Source: Gammaproteobacteria bacterium HGW-Gammaproteobacteria-11
Lineage (GTDB): Bacteria > Pseudomonadota > Gammaproteobacteria > Pseudomonadales > Pseudomonadaceae
Direction of reading: 5' to 3'
Assembly (NCBI GenBank): GCA_002840055.1
Contig: PGZJ01000003.1
Location: forward strand, 124,001-188,000
DNA length: 64,000 nucleotides
Shown here: positions 9,037-17,963 of the stretch, one piece after another
Layout of the letters: each line of letters opens with the position of its first letter
Position numbering within the stretch: the first letter of the stretch is position 1
Translations under genes and position numbers: made by a program
Notes under the pieces: model-generated
Seen by the model: the letters and a program-made list of their open reading frames with translations, nothing else
The model's database searches: none
Told to the model about the DNA's origin: nothing

Positions 9037-9524
9037 CCACATCTACCTATGGCAGCCTGAGCCTGCCCTGTCCTGTTGATGCCTTTGTACCCCATGAACG
9101 CGGCATGTGCCTGCTTGACACTATCCTCAGTGTCGATGCCGAGCGCCTGCGAGCGCAGGTCATACCCGACAGGCAAGATCTTTTTGCCACCCCTCAGGGT
9201 ATACCCGGCTGGGTAGGCCTGGAGTGGATGGCCCAAGCCGTCGCAGCCTGGGCGGGTGTACAGGAAATGGCGGAGGGTAGACCGCCCCTGATCGGTTTTT
9301 TGCTCGGCAGCAGACGCTTCACATGTAGCCTCGAATTTTTCGCCTTCGACAGTCCGGTATGGGTAGATATCAGCCAGGATTTCAGGTCGACCAACGGCCT
9401 GGCAGCTTTTCACTGCCAGCTACTCGATTGTCATGAAAATCAACTCGCCAACGCGACACTCAACGTCTATCAACCAGACACCGAGGAAGCACTCATGGCG
9501 ATGCAAAAGGGAACAGATGCATGA
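9033..9524 (+). CDS. apeP: Hot-dog 3-hydroxyacyl-ACP dehydratase (ApeP-like)
   Basis: 163 residues, coupled to both neighbours by ATGA overlaps. VPHERGMCLLD places a histidine at residue 21 and GWVGLEWMAQ a glutamate at residue 64, in the order seen in FabA/FabZ-like dehydratases. The family removes water from 3-hydroxyacyl-ACP to form the conjugated double bonds. In studied aryl polyene systems ApeP pairs with a second dehydratase, ApeI. No ApeI gene is visible here; it would be expected left of the window with the ACPs and AMP-ligase. Confidence 0.83.
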   Translation: MTTSTYGSLSLPCPVDAFVPHERGMCLLDTILSVDAERLRAQVIPDRQDLFATPQGIPGWVGLEWMAQAVAAWAGVQEMAEGRPPLIGFLLGSRRFTCSLEFFAFDSPVWVDISQDFRSTNGLAAFHCQLLDCHENQLANATLNVYQPDTEEALMAMQKGTDA

Positions 9525-10246
9525 ACAACACCATCCTCGTTACCGGCTCCAGTCGTGGTATCGGCAAGGCCGTAGCCCTGAAACTGGCTCAAGACGGCTT
9601 TGATATCGTACTGCACTGCCGCACGCAGAAGGATGCGGCTGCCGCCGTGGCGGCCGAGATCGAAGGGCTGGGCCGTCAGGCGCGCATTCTGTGCTTTGAT
9701 GTTGCCGACAGGCAGGCCGCACAGGAAGCGCTGGAGGCTGACATTGAGGCTAACGGGGCCTATTACGGGGTGGTGTGCAATGCCGGCATAACCGCGGACG
9801 GGGCCTTCCCGGCCCTCAGCGACAAGGATTGGGACAGTGTCATCCATACCAACCTGGATGGTTTCTACAATGTCCTCAAGCCACTGTGCATGCCGATGAT
9901 TCGACGCCGCAGCGCGGGACGGATTGTGGTCATGACCTCTGTTTCCGGCTTGATGGGCAACCGCGGGCAGGTCAACTACAGCGCTTCGAAGGCCGGTCTG
10001 ATCGGTGCAATGAAAGCCCTGGCGGTAGAGCTTGCCAAGCGCAAGATCACGGTCAACTGCGTCGCCCCGGGGCTGATCGATACCGAAATGGTTGATGAGC
10101 ATGTTGTCGAAGAGGCCATGAAGGCTATTCCCATGCAGCGTCTGGGTACCGCCCAGGAAGTCGCCGCTACCGTGGCATTCCTCTGTTCTGCTGATGCGGG
10201 TTACATCACCCGCCAGGTATTCGCCGTCAACGGGGGAATGTGCTGA
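9521..10246 (+). CDS. apeQ: FabG-like 3-ketoacyl-ACP reductase (ApeQ-like)
   Basis: 241 residues, a classical short-chain dehydrogenase. The N-terminal TGSSRGIG binds NADP(H), NAGI follows, and the catalytic set is Ser140, Tyr153 and Lys157 (NYSASKAG). It ends in VNGGMC, as FabG-type enzymes do. It reduces the beta-keto group in each round of polyene extension. The length and motifs match ApeQ, and the gene sits between dehydratase and second ketosynthase as expected. The start overlaps the dehydratase stop and the stop overlaps the next ATG as TGATG. Confidence 0.88.
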   Translation: MNNTILVTGSSRGIGKAVALKLAQDGFDIVLHCRTQKDAAAAVAAEIEGLGRQARILCFDVADRQAAQEALEADIEANGAYYGVVCNAGITADGAFPALSDKDWDSVIHTNLDGFYNVLKPLCMPMIRRRSAGRIVVMTSVSGLMGNRGQVNYSASKAGLIGAMKALAVELAKRKITVNCVAPGLIDTEMVDEHVVEEAMKAIPMQRLGTAQEVAATVAFLCSADAGYITRQVFAVNGGMC

Positions 10247-11502
10247 TGCCCGAGGCAACCCGCAAACATGATCTCGGCCGCCGCGTAGTGGTCACGGGTA
10301 TGGCTGGCTTTTCCCCCATAGGGAACGATTGGCCGACTATCCAGGACCGGCTGGAGCGCCTCGAAACGGGTGTCCGTTTCATGCCGCACTGGGCCGAATA
10401 CGAAGGTTTGCATACCCGGCTTGGCGCCCCCGTCAGTGACTTCAGTTTGCCAGCACACTACAACAGACGGGTGTTGCGCAGCATGGGGCGGGGCGCGCAA
10501 ATGGCTACCCGCGCCACCGAGCTGGCACTGATTGATGCAGGACTGCTCGACAGTCCGCTGGTCAAAAGCGGCGAGATGGGCATTTCCTATGGTGCCTCCG
10601 CAGGTGAACCCGACGCCGTCGCGGACTTTGGCAACATGCTGCTGAACAAGTCGACTGATGGCCTTAATGCCAACTCCTACATACGCATGATGGCGCACAC
10701 TGCCGCGGTGAACATCGGCGTCTTTTTCGGCATTCGCGGCCGCATCCATACCACATCCAGCGCCTGCACCTCGGGCAGCCAGGGCATAGGCTATGCCTAC
10801 GAAGCCATCCGCTTCGGGCGTCAGACCGCCATGGTAGCCGGTGGTTGCGAGGAGCTGTCGGCCTCGGAAGCGGCGGTATTTGACACCCTGTTTGCTACCA
10901 GCACCAGCAACGATGCCCCACACACCGCACCCCGACCCTTTGATCAAGCGCGTGACGGACTGGTAGTCGGTGAAGGCGCCTGCACCCTGATTCTGGAAGA
11001 GCTGGAACATGCCCAGGCTCGAGGCGCGACGATTTACGCAGAAATTCTCGGCTTTGGCACCAACAGCGATGGCCGTCACGTTACCCAGCCCGACTCGGCC
11101 ATGATGGAGCAGGCCATTCGTCTGGCAATGGCGGACGCCAACCTGCAGCCTGAGCAAATTGGCTATGTCAGCGCCCATGGTACCGCGACCAAGATTGGCG
11201 ACATTGCCGAGAGCCATGCGACCCATGCCGTTTTCGGTGACACTGTGCCGATCAGTGCGCTGAAAAGTTTCACCGGTCACACTCTCGGCGCCTGCGGCGC
11301 GCTGGAAGCCTGGGTGGCGATTGAGATGATGCGTTGCGGCCGTTTCCATGCTTGCGCTAATCTTGATGTGCCTGATCCGGCCTGTGCATCGCTTGATTAC
11401 ATTACCCAAGCATCACGCCAGATCGACTGCCAATATGTCATGAGCAACAATTTTGCTTTTGGCGGCATTAATACTTCACTCGTCTTTGGCCAATGGGGCT
11501 GA
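10246..11502 (+). CDS. apeR: Aryl polyene beta-ketoacyl-ACP synthase (second KS)
   Basis: 418 residues from ATG 10246, which shares its A with the reductase stop (TGATG); a GTG at 10240 would add only two residues. The triad is intact: Cys174 (SSACTSGSQ), His311 (SAHGTAT) and His345 (FTGHTLGACGALEAW). It corresponds to ApeR, the second KS of these synthases, proposed to act in initiation or accessory condensation. It is the last polyketide gene of the cluster; a 22-base gap with AAGGAAAG separates it from the secreted protein gene. Confidence 0.86.
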   Translation: MPEATRKHDLGRRVVVTGMAGFSPIGNDWPTIQDRLERLETGVRFMPHWAEYEGLHTRLGAPVSDFSLPAHYNRRVLRSMGRGAQMATRATELALIDAGLLDSPLVKSGEMGISYGASAGEPDAVADFGNMLLNKSTDGLNANSYIRMMAHTAAVNIGVFFGIRGRIHTTSSACTSGSQGIGYAYEAIRFGRQTAMVAGGCEELSASEAAVFDTLFATSTSNDAPHTAPRPFDQARDGLVVGEGACTLILEELEHAQARGATIYAEILGFGTNSDGRHVTQPDSAMMEQAIRLAMADANLQPEQIGYVSAHGTATKIGDIAESHATHAVFGDTVPISALKSFTGHTLGACGALEAWVAIEMMRCGRFHACANLDVPDPACASLDYITQASRQIDCQYVMSNNFAFGGINTSLVFGQWG

Positions 11503-11524
11503 AGCCTTACATAAGGAAAGAGCC

Positions 11525-11980
11525 ATGAAAAATGGACTGAACGTACTGAAAATCGTCCTCTGTGGTCTGATGCTGGCTGCTCTTGCAGCACCTGTGCATG
11601 CCCGGGATACCGTGCATATGCTGTCTATCCAGGCAGCCATGAACACACCCGAGGCACAGCAGCGGCTTGATCCATCTATCCGGTTCATTTTCGCTGATGC
11701 ACCCCACGGCCGCGTCACGGCAGAACACGGCAATTTTGTCAGCAACAAAAAGACCAATGCCTTTGGCAAAAGCGATCAGGACGCCTGCAACTGGGTCATG
11801 CTGTCAGCCCTGCTGACTTTTCAGGACCGGGTCAGAGCCGAAGGCGGCAACGCGGTAATCAATATCGAAAACTTCTATCAGCAAAACCCCAACCCATCAC
11901 GTACCGAGTTCGAGTGCCATGCCGGCGCCATTATGGCCGGGGTTGCCTTGCGCGGCGATGTAGTGACCCTCGCCGACTGA
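11525..11980 (+). CDS. Small secreted protein of unknown function in the aryl polyene cluster
   Basis: 151 residues from ATG 11525, which has a good ribosome-binding site (AAGGAAAG, spacing 6); a longer frame from 11453 overlaps the ketosynthase. A clear signal peptide ends near VHARDT. The mature part contains FADAPHGRV, KKTNAFGKSDQDACNW and GNAVINIENFYQQN, with two cysteines that could pair. Similar small exported proteins are, as far as I recall, mislabelled 'excinuclease ATPase subunit' in some annotations, but nothing here resembles UvrA. It lies between the last ketosynthase and the phosphopantetheinyl transferase, on the same strand. The function is unknown. Confidence 0.7.
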   Translation: MKNGLNVLKIVLCGLMLAALAAPVHARDTVHMLSIQAAMNTPEAQQRLDPSIRFIFADAPHGRVTAEHGNFVSNKKTNAFGKSDQDACNWVMLSALLTFQDRVRAEGGNAVINIENFYQQNPNPSRTEFECHAGAIMAGVALRGDVVTLAD

Positions 11981-11987
11981 CCTCAGC

Positions 11988-12593
11988 ATGATGGCAAGGC
12001 GGCTGTTACTTGATGGCTTTGATCTCGAAGACAGCAAGGACAGTAAAAGCGCCTCAATCCAGGCCAGAATCCTGCTGAGCGGACTGGCAGCGCAGCAGGG
12101 TTTGCATTGCCCTCCTGCGCTCTGGAGCCCTCGCGGCCAGGGTGTACCCTGCCACCCGAATCTGCCGGTTGAGTGGCACGCCAGTCTCAGCCATAAAAGA
12201 GGCCGAGTCATTGTCGGCCTGTCCAGGACCCGTTTCGGACTCGACCTTGAATATGCCAATACACGCCACGGCAGCAAGCTTGAGGCGCTGGTGGGCATGT
12301 TGCCGGAGTCCGAGATCAGGACACATATCCAGCAGAACGACTGTCCGCAGTCGAGCTTCTATCAGGTGTGGACGCTATACGAGTCGCTGTTCAAACTGTC
12401 CGGCCACACAGCTACCCCGGCAGAAAGTCTTCTGGCTGTTCGCCTGAAGTCCATGGAGGAGCTCAATCTGAACTACAGGGTTTGGCAGGATACAGCGTGG
12501 ACCTTGGGTCTGGTCAGCGAGGAGGACCTGCAGCCTTGCCCAAGCCCCGGTGCGCTTTTCCCGGGATTGAAGCCGGTTGATATCAGCATCTGA
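11988..12593 (+). CDS. Sfp-type 4'-phosphopantetheinyl transferase
   Basis: 201 residues. ASLSHKRG, then GLDLEY (the Mg-binding GxD motif) and FYQVWTLYESLFKLSG (WxxxES...K) are the three signatures of the Sfp/AcpT superfamily. The enzyme transfers the phosphopantetheine arm from CoA to carrier proteins, here presumably the aryl polyene ACPs encoded left of the window. It begins 8 bases after the secreted-protein gene and is the last gene of the operon. Two adjacent ATGs (11988, 11991) are possible starts. The call is firm; the partner ACP is inferred. Confidence 0.85.
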   Translation: MMARRLLLDGFDLEDSKDSKSASIQARILLSGLAAQQGLHCPPALWSPRGQGVPCHPNLPVEWHASLSHKRGRVIVGLSRTRFGLDLEYANTRHGSKLEALVGMLPESEIRTHIQQNDCPQSSFYQVWTLYESLFKLSGHTATPAESLLAVRLKSMEELNLNYRVWQDTAWTLGLVSEEDLQPCPSPGALFPGLKPVDISI

Positions 12594-12609
12594 TGGTCAA
12601 CGTCTCACC

Positions 12610-12639
12610 GCACAGCTCTGACGTGCCAGGGAGCTGTGC
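12610..12639. terminator. Inverted repeat between convergent PPTase and trxB genes
   Basis: A perfect 9-bp inverted repeat, GCACAGCTC and GAGCTGTGC, with a 12-base loop lies between the convergent phosphopantetheinyl transferase and trxB genes. No T-tract follows on either strand, so it is a weak terminator candidate. Confidence 0.35.
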
Positions 12640-12663
12640 AGCAAGGCGCTGGAGCGCGGTCTG

Positions 12664-13704
<1,041 letters not shown>

Positions 13705-13894
13705 CTAAATCGTGGTCCTGACCGATGGGACCGGTGTCAGCCCTGACTACCAGGCTGAATGTTTCGTCATTGGTGTAACTGAGAGCTGCATGGTAATACA
13801 GCCAGATCCAAACAGACGATCCAAAGCCTTTATTGGTGGCATAGTTTACCCCTATAGTGACGGACTGTGCGCTATCCCAAGCAAGGAAAACAGT

Positions 13895-14638
13895 ATGGCT
13901 TCACCCTATCCCGTCATGCGTGGCACCGACTATCTGCGCGAAGGCTGGCAGCGCGTCACCCAGCCTGGGCTACGCCGCTTCGTTCTGGTCCCGCTGTTGC
14001 TCAATCTGATTCTTTTTGCCGCCCTGATCAGTTGGGGCATCAGGCAGTTCAACCTGTGGATGGCGCGCCTGCTGCCACAATTGCCTGACTGGCTGGGTTT
14101 TATCGAATGGATTCTCTGGCCGCTGTTTGCTCTGGTGATCCTGTTGGTGCTGTTTTTCAGCTTCACCATGCTGGCCAATATCATCGCCTCGCCGTTTTAC
14201 GGCATCCTGGCGGAAAAAATCGCTGAACAGGAACGCGGCGAAGTCAGCCCGCCGACCAGCTACCGCGATATTCTACTCGTGGTCCCACAGAGTATCGGCC
14301 GTGAGATACGCAAGATTCTCTACTACCTGCCACGCTTGATTGTCTTGTTGCTCCTGACGCTGATTCCAGTGGTCAACCTGGTCAGCTCGCCCTTGCTGCT
14401 GCTGTTCGGTGTCTGGATGATGGCAGTGCAATATATCGACCTGCAGGCCGACAACGACAAGGTCAGCTTCATCGATTTGCTGCGCTGGATGCGCGGACGC
14501 CGGGCTCTGTCCCTGGGCTTTGGCCTGCCCGTCTATGTAGGCAGCATTATTCCTTTGCTGAACCTGCTGGTAATGCCTGCTGCCGTGGCTGGATCAACTC
14601 TGCTATGGGTTCGCGAGGGCGGCCGGCGCGCGTCATAA
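13895..14638 (+). CDS. cysZ: Sulfate transporter CysZ
   Basis: 247 residues from ATG 13895 (AAGGAAAA upstream); the open frame extends left to 13712 without homology. MRGTDYLREGWQ near the start, several long hydrophobic helices, IASPFYGILAEK and the C-terminal GSTLLWVREGG are typical of CysZ/EI24 proteins, which import sulfate for cysteine biosynthesis. The length fits the family (about 250). It stands divergent to trxB, a common pairing in Pseudomonas. Confidence 0.9.
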   Translation: MASPYPVMRGTDYLREGWQRVTQPGLRRFVLVPLLLNLILFAALISWGIRQFNLWMARLLPQLPDWLGFIEWILWPLFALVILLVLFFSFTMLANIIASPFYGILAEKIAEQERGEVSPPTSYRDILLVVPQSIGREIRKILYYLPRLIVLLLLTLIPVVNLVSSPLLLLFGVWMMAVQYIDLQADNDKVSFIDLLRWMRGRRALSLGFGLPVYVGSIIPLLNLLVMPAAVAGSTLLWVREGGRRAS

Positions 14639-14662
14639 ATCTGTCTTGCCTTTGTCATAACG

Positions 14663-14687
14663 GCATCATCCAGCTGTTGGATGATGC
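14663..14687 (+). promoter_or_regulatory. Hairpin immediately before the GT4 start codon
   Basis: A perfect 10-bp inverted repeat, GCATCATCCA and TGGATGATGC with loop GCTGT, ends 4 bases before the glycosyltransferase ATG at 14692. The only purine-rich stretch that could act as ribosome-binding site (TTGGATGAT) is inside the 3' arm, so the hairpin could block translation initiation. It could instead be the end of the cysZ transcript, although no T-tract follows. Confidence 0.45.
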
Positions 14688-14691
14688 TGAC

Positions 14692-15879
14692 ATGAATACA
14701 CCCTTGCCCCTGTCGCAGCGTTTTGCTGTGGTCACTGAAACCTATTCGCCGCAGATCAACGGCGTTGCCAACACCCTGGGCCGACTCGGCAGTGGCCTGC
14801 TGCAACGCAACCATCAATTACAGTTGATTCGACCGGCGCTGGCCGATGAATCATCGGCCAGCCATAGTCGGGATGGACTGTCTGAGCACTTGTTGCGCGG
14901 CCTGCCCATTCCCGGCTATCCGGAGCTGCAATGGGGACTGCCCGCTGCTTCAGCGCTGAAGCGTCTGTGGCAGGCAGAACGCCCCCATGCGGTGTACCTG
15001 GCCACCGAAGGACCGCTTGGCTGGTCCGCGCTGCGCGTCGCAAACCGGCTGCAGATTCCGGTGATCAGTGGCTTCCATACCCACTTTCAGCAGTATACCC
15101 AGCATTATGGCCTGAGCCTGCTGCAGGCACCGGTCATGGCGTACCTGCGCTGGTTCCACAACAACACGCGCATGACCCTGACCGCCAGTCCCAGCCAACA
15201 GCGCGAGCTTCTGCGTGCCGGCATACAGAATCTGGCCCTGCTGGGTCGTGGCGTTGATTGTGATCGCTTTCACCCGGGACTGCGCGACCCAGCACTGCGC
15301 GCGCACTGGGGCGTCAAGGAAGGCGACCTGGTCCTGCTGCATGTCGGCCGACTGGCGGCGGAGAAGAATCTCAGTCTGCTGGTCAGCGCCTGGAAACAGC
15401 TACAGCTCAGCAAACAGGGCTCACAGAACTGCAAACTGGTGATAGTAGGTGACGGCCCGCTGCGCGGCGACTTGCAACAGCAATTGCCCGAGGCGATCTT
15501 TACCGGCGCGCTGACTGGGGCACCGCTTGGGCAGGCCTACGCCAGCGCCGATGTATTCGTCTTCCCGAGCATGACCGAGACCTTCGGCAACGTGGTGACT
15601 GAAGCCATGGCCTCGGGACTCGCGGTGTGCGCCTTTGACTCTGCCGCCGCGCACCAGCATATTCGCGACAGGTTCAGTGGCTGTCTGGCGCCGCTAAGCA
15701 ACGACTCGCTATTTATCGACAACCTGTGTTGGCTGGTCCGCGACCCGGAAGGCCGTCGCAGTATCCGGCTGCATGCGCGCCACCGTGCCTGCCAGCTAGG
15801 CTGGGAGCCGGTAGTGCAACGCTTTGAAGGGTATCTGATGAAGGCGGCCGGCAGCCCCCTTGCAGGGCTGCCGAACTGA
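14692..15879 (+). CDS. GT4-family glycosyltransferase
   Basis: 395 residues from ATG 14692. The N-terminal VTETYSPQINGVANTL is typical of GT4 mannosyl/glucosyltransferases of the SQD2/MgtA-like group. The C-terminal half has the GT-B nucleotide-sugar site: VGRLAAEKNL, VIVGDGPLRGDL and the EX7E region in VFPSMTETFGNVVTEAMASG. It probably transfers a hexose from a nucleotide sugar to a lipid acceptor on the cytoplasmic face of the membrane. It lies 53 bases after cysZ on the same strand. The family is clear; donor and acceptor are not. Confidence 0.85.
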   Translation: MNTPLPLSQRFAVVTETYSPQINGVANTLGRLGSGLLQRNHQLQLIRPALADESSASHSRDGLSEHLLRGLPIPGYPELQWGLPAASALKRLWQAERPHAVYLATEGPLGWSALRVANRLQIPVISGFHTHFQQYTQHYGLSLLQAPVMAYLRWFHNNTRMTLTASPSQQRELLRAGIQNLALLGRGVDCDRFHPGLRDPALRAHWGVKEGDLVLLHVGRLAAEKNLSLLVSAWKQLQLSKQGSQNCKLVIVGDGPLRGDLQQQLPEAIFTGALTGAPLGQAYASADVFVFPSMTETFGNVVTEAMASGLAVCAFDSAAAHQHIRDRFSGCLAPLSNDSLFIDNLCWLVRDPEGRRSIRLHARHRACQLGWEPVVQRFEGYLMKAAGSPLAGLPN

Positions 15880-15882
15880 GAT

Positions 15883-15909
15883 ACACGGCCAACCTGGTGT
15901 TGGCCGTAC
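15883..15909. terminator. Bidirectional terminator between convergent GT4 and OYE genes
   Basis: ACGGCCAAC and GTTGGCCGT form a perfect 9-bp stem with a 5-base loop (CTGGT), in the 39-base gap between the two convergent genes. There is no strong T-tract, but its position fits a shared terminator. Confidence 0.5.
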
Positions 15910-15918
15910 CTGAGGTTA

Positions 15919-17028
15919 TCAGGCGAGGGTTTTCAGTGCTTCACGGCTGAACGGCAGGATGTCGGTAAAGCGACCTTCGCGCACCTTGTCAGCCCACTGC
16001 GGATCGACAATCAGTGCACGACCCACGGCAACCAGATCAAACTCGTTGCGGCCCAGACGCTCGAGCAGGCCATCGATATTGGCGGTTTGAGCCACCTTGT
16101 CGGTCTTGACCATGAATTCGAGGAACTCGCCATCCAGACCCACGCTGCCCACGGTGATACAGGGCTTGCCGGTGATCTTGCGGGTCCAGCCGGCCAGGTT
16201 CAGATCGGATCCCTCGAACTCGGGCTCCCAGAAGCGACGCTGCGAACAGTGGAAGATATCCACGCCAGCCTCGGACAGCGGCTTGAGGAAGGCCTCCAGC
16301 AGCGCCTCAGTAGGCGCCAGGCGCGCGGTGTAATCCTGCTGCTTCCACTGTGAAAAGCGGAAGATAACCGGGTAATCCGGGCCCACTGCAGCACGCACGG
16401 CGCGGATGATCTCCACAGCAAAGCGGCCACGATTTTCCATGCTGCCACCGTACTCGTCGGTGCGCTGGTTGGTGCCTTCCCAGAAGAACTGGTCGATCAG
16501 GTAGCCATGCGCACCATGCAACTCGATGGCATCGAAACCAATGGACTGCGCATCCTTGGCTGCCTGGGCAAAGGCCTGAACCACATCCTGGATGTCCTGC
16601 TTGGTCATGCCATGCACAACTTCACGACCGTCCTTGAGCTTTTCCATTGGGCCATAACCGGGCACATCAGCATCCGGCGGGGTGCCCAGACGGCGGACAT
16701 TGCCGACGTGCCAGAGCTGGGGAGCAATCTTGCCACCCACTGCATGCACAGCGTCAACCACCTTTTTCCAGCCAGCCAAGGCCTCTTCGCCATGGAAGGC
16801 GGGCACGTCGGGGTAGCCGTTGGCGGCGCAATGACCGACCGTGGTGCCCTCGGTGATGATCAGGCCAACACCGGATTCGGCACGGCGACGGTAGTACTCG
16901 GCAACCTGCTCGGTTGGTACGCCGTTAGGCGAAAAGTTACGGGTCATGGGCGCCATGACAATGCGATTGTTCAGTTGCATGGGGCCAAGTTGAAACGAGG
17001 CAAACAGCGGGCTGGTATCAGCGGACAT
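15919..17028 (-). CDS. Old Yellow Enzyme family NADH:flavin oxidoreductase
   Basis: 369 residues. NNRIVMAPMTRNFSPNG begins the FMN-binding TIM barrel; LWHVGNVRR, ELHGAHGYLIDQFFWEG with the substrate-binding HxxHGY, and the C-terminal VAVGRALIVDPQW follow in family order. OYE enzymes reduce activated C=C bonds of electrophiles such as enals, enones and nitro compounds using NAD(P)H. It lies just downstream of a TetR regulator on the same strand, the arrangement of nemRA in E. coli. The exact substrate is not predictable from the sequence. Confidence 0.88.
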   Translation of the reverse strand: MSADTSPLFASFQLGPMQLNNRIVMAPMTRNFSPNGVPTEQVAEYYRRRAESGVGLIITEGTTVGHCAANGYPDVPAFHGEEALAGWKKVVDAVHAVGGKIAPQLWHVGNVRRLGTPPDADVPGYGPMEKLKDGREVVHGMTKQDIQDVVQAFAQAAKDAQSIGFDAIELHGAHGYLIDQFFWEGTNQRTDEYGGSMENRGRFAVEIIRAVRAAVGPDYPVIFRFSQWKQQDYTARLAPTEALLEAFLKPLSEAGVDIFHCSQRRFWEPEFEGSDLNLAGWTRKITGKPCITVGSVGLDGEFLEFMVKTDKVAQTANIDGLLERLGRNEFDLVAVGRALIVDPQWADKVREGRFTDILPFSREALKTLA

Positions 17029-17079
17029 CAGTATTCTCCAGTGGATTACGGTGACTCATAAGGGGTGACGGACCAGGGT

Positions 17080-17089
17080 TGACCGGTCA
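17080..17089. promoter_or_regulatory. Candidate TetR/NemR-type operator
   Basis: A perfect palindrome TGACCGGTCA sits in the 80-base gap between the TetR gene and the OYE gene, about 52 bases before the OYE start. It shares the GACC/GGTC half-sites of the E. coli NemR box. A related sequence, TGACCAGTC, covers the first possible start codon of the TetR gene near 17712-17720. Binding is an inference. Confidence 0.35.
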
Positions 17090-17109
17090 TCTTGTTTTCA
17101 AGGGTTGCT

Positions 17110-17697
17110 TCAGGGGCGCAACAGGCGCTCCAACTGGGCAATAAAGACCCGCAGCGGCGCGATCTGACGATCCACCTTCATGCGCAGCAAGGCGCCTTCC
17201 CAGGCCGCACCAATAAAAGCGCCAAGTGCCTGCGGATCCTGATCGGCGGCCAACTCACCTGCCGCCCTGGCCTGTTCCAGACAGGCCGCCAGCACTTCGC
17301 TGGAACGATTGAGGATGGCACTGGCGGCATAGCCTATGGGCTGGCTTTCATCGGCCATCTCATGACACAGGCTACCGATAAAGCACTGATGGGTTGGCTC
17401 GGCCTGATTGGCGAAATACCCGACCAGATCACGGTAAAAGCGCAGTACACGCTCACGCGGCGATACATCGCCGGCCTGCAAGGCATTGGCAAAACGCTCC
17501 AGCCGGGGCAGGTAATAGTAGTGCAGCGCCTGAATGGCAAAGTCTTCCTTGCTCTCGAAGTAATGATAGAAGGAACCCTTGGGCACACCGGCGCTCTGGG
17601 TGATTTCCTGCACCCCAGTACCGTTGTAGCCCTTGAGCAGCATCACTTCAGTGCCGGCGGCGAGAATACGTGCGCGTTTGTCTTGGATAGCGTTCAT
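17110..17697 (-). CDS. TetR-family regulator, NemR-like
   Basis: About 195 residues from the ATG at 17697; an in-frame ATG at 17721 would add eight residues and has no clear ribosome-binding site. The N-terminal helix-turn-helix reads GVQEITQSAGVPKGSFYHYF, the TetR_N signature. The ligand domain carries two cysteines (HQCFIGSLCHEM). NemR in E. coli senses electrophiles through cysteines, but equivalence cannot be shown here. Its target is probably the adjacent OYE gene and itself. Confidence 0.85.
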   Translation of the reverse strand: MNAIQDKRARILAAGTEVMLLKGYNGTGVQEITQSAGVPKGSFYHYFESKEDFAIQALHYYYLPRLERFANALQAGDVSPRERVLRFYRDLVGYFANQAEPTHQCFIGSLCHEMADESQPIGYAASAILNRSSEVLAACLEQARAAGELAADQDPQALGAFIGAAWEGALLRMKVDRQIAPLRVFIAQLERLLRP

Positions 17698-17781
17698 GCG
17701 CAGCACTATACGACTGGTCATCTTTTTTTTATAGGCTTATTTATTACTATTGATGGCGATGATTAAGGGGGATAATTTGGA

Positions 17782-17833
17782 GCGGCAAGCGGCAAGCGGC
17801 AAGCGGCAAGCGGCAAGCGGCAAGCGGCAAGCG
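17782..17833 (+). repeat. Tandem heptamer repeat, (GCGGCAA)7
   Basis: Seven perfect head-to-tail copies of GCGGCAA (17782-17830) plus a partial copy lie between the TetR gene and the slyD terminator. The unit matches the AAGC-rich elements near 17900, 40350 and 43600, so it may be a slippage-expanded derivative. It is too short and uniform to be a CRISPR array. Confidence 0.9.
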
Positions 17834-17868
17834 AATAAAAGTATGTGCCAGATCTCCGTACCAGACAT

Positions 17869-17898
17869 AAAAAAACCGGGGAAGACCCCGGTTTTTTC
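17869..17898 (-). terminator. Rho-independent terminator of slyD
   Basis: CCGGGG, loop AAGA, CCCCGG flanked by A and T runs on both sides forms a strong, potentially bidirectional hairpin. On the minus strand it ends with a run of T and lies about 70 bases past the slyD stop. Confidence 0.85.
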
Positions 17899-17963
17899 TT
17901 GCAGCTTGAAGCTTACAACTTGCAGCCGCTTCAAGCTTGGCGCTTGCAGCTCCGCGAAGCGGC
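17899..17963 (-). repeat. AAGC-rich 3'UTR element after slyD
   Basis: Read in the slyD sense, this segment is built from AGCTGCAAG, AAGCTTGAAGC, GTAAGCTTCAAGC and similar units, filling the space between the slyD stop and its terminator. The same kind of sequence lies between stop codon and terminator of the SDR gene (near 40350) and of speC (near 43600), each time in the gene's sense orientation. Confidence 0.7.

Noticed and set aside
17782-17833. Tandem repeat considered as a CRISPR or satellite array
   Set aside because: The unit is 7 bases with no spacers and no cas genes nearby; it is a short tandem repeat.
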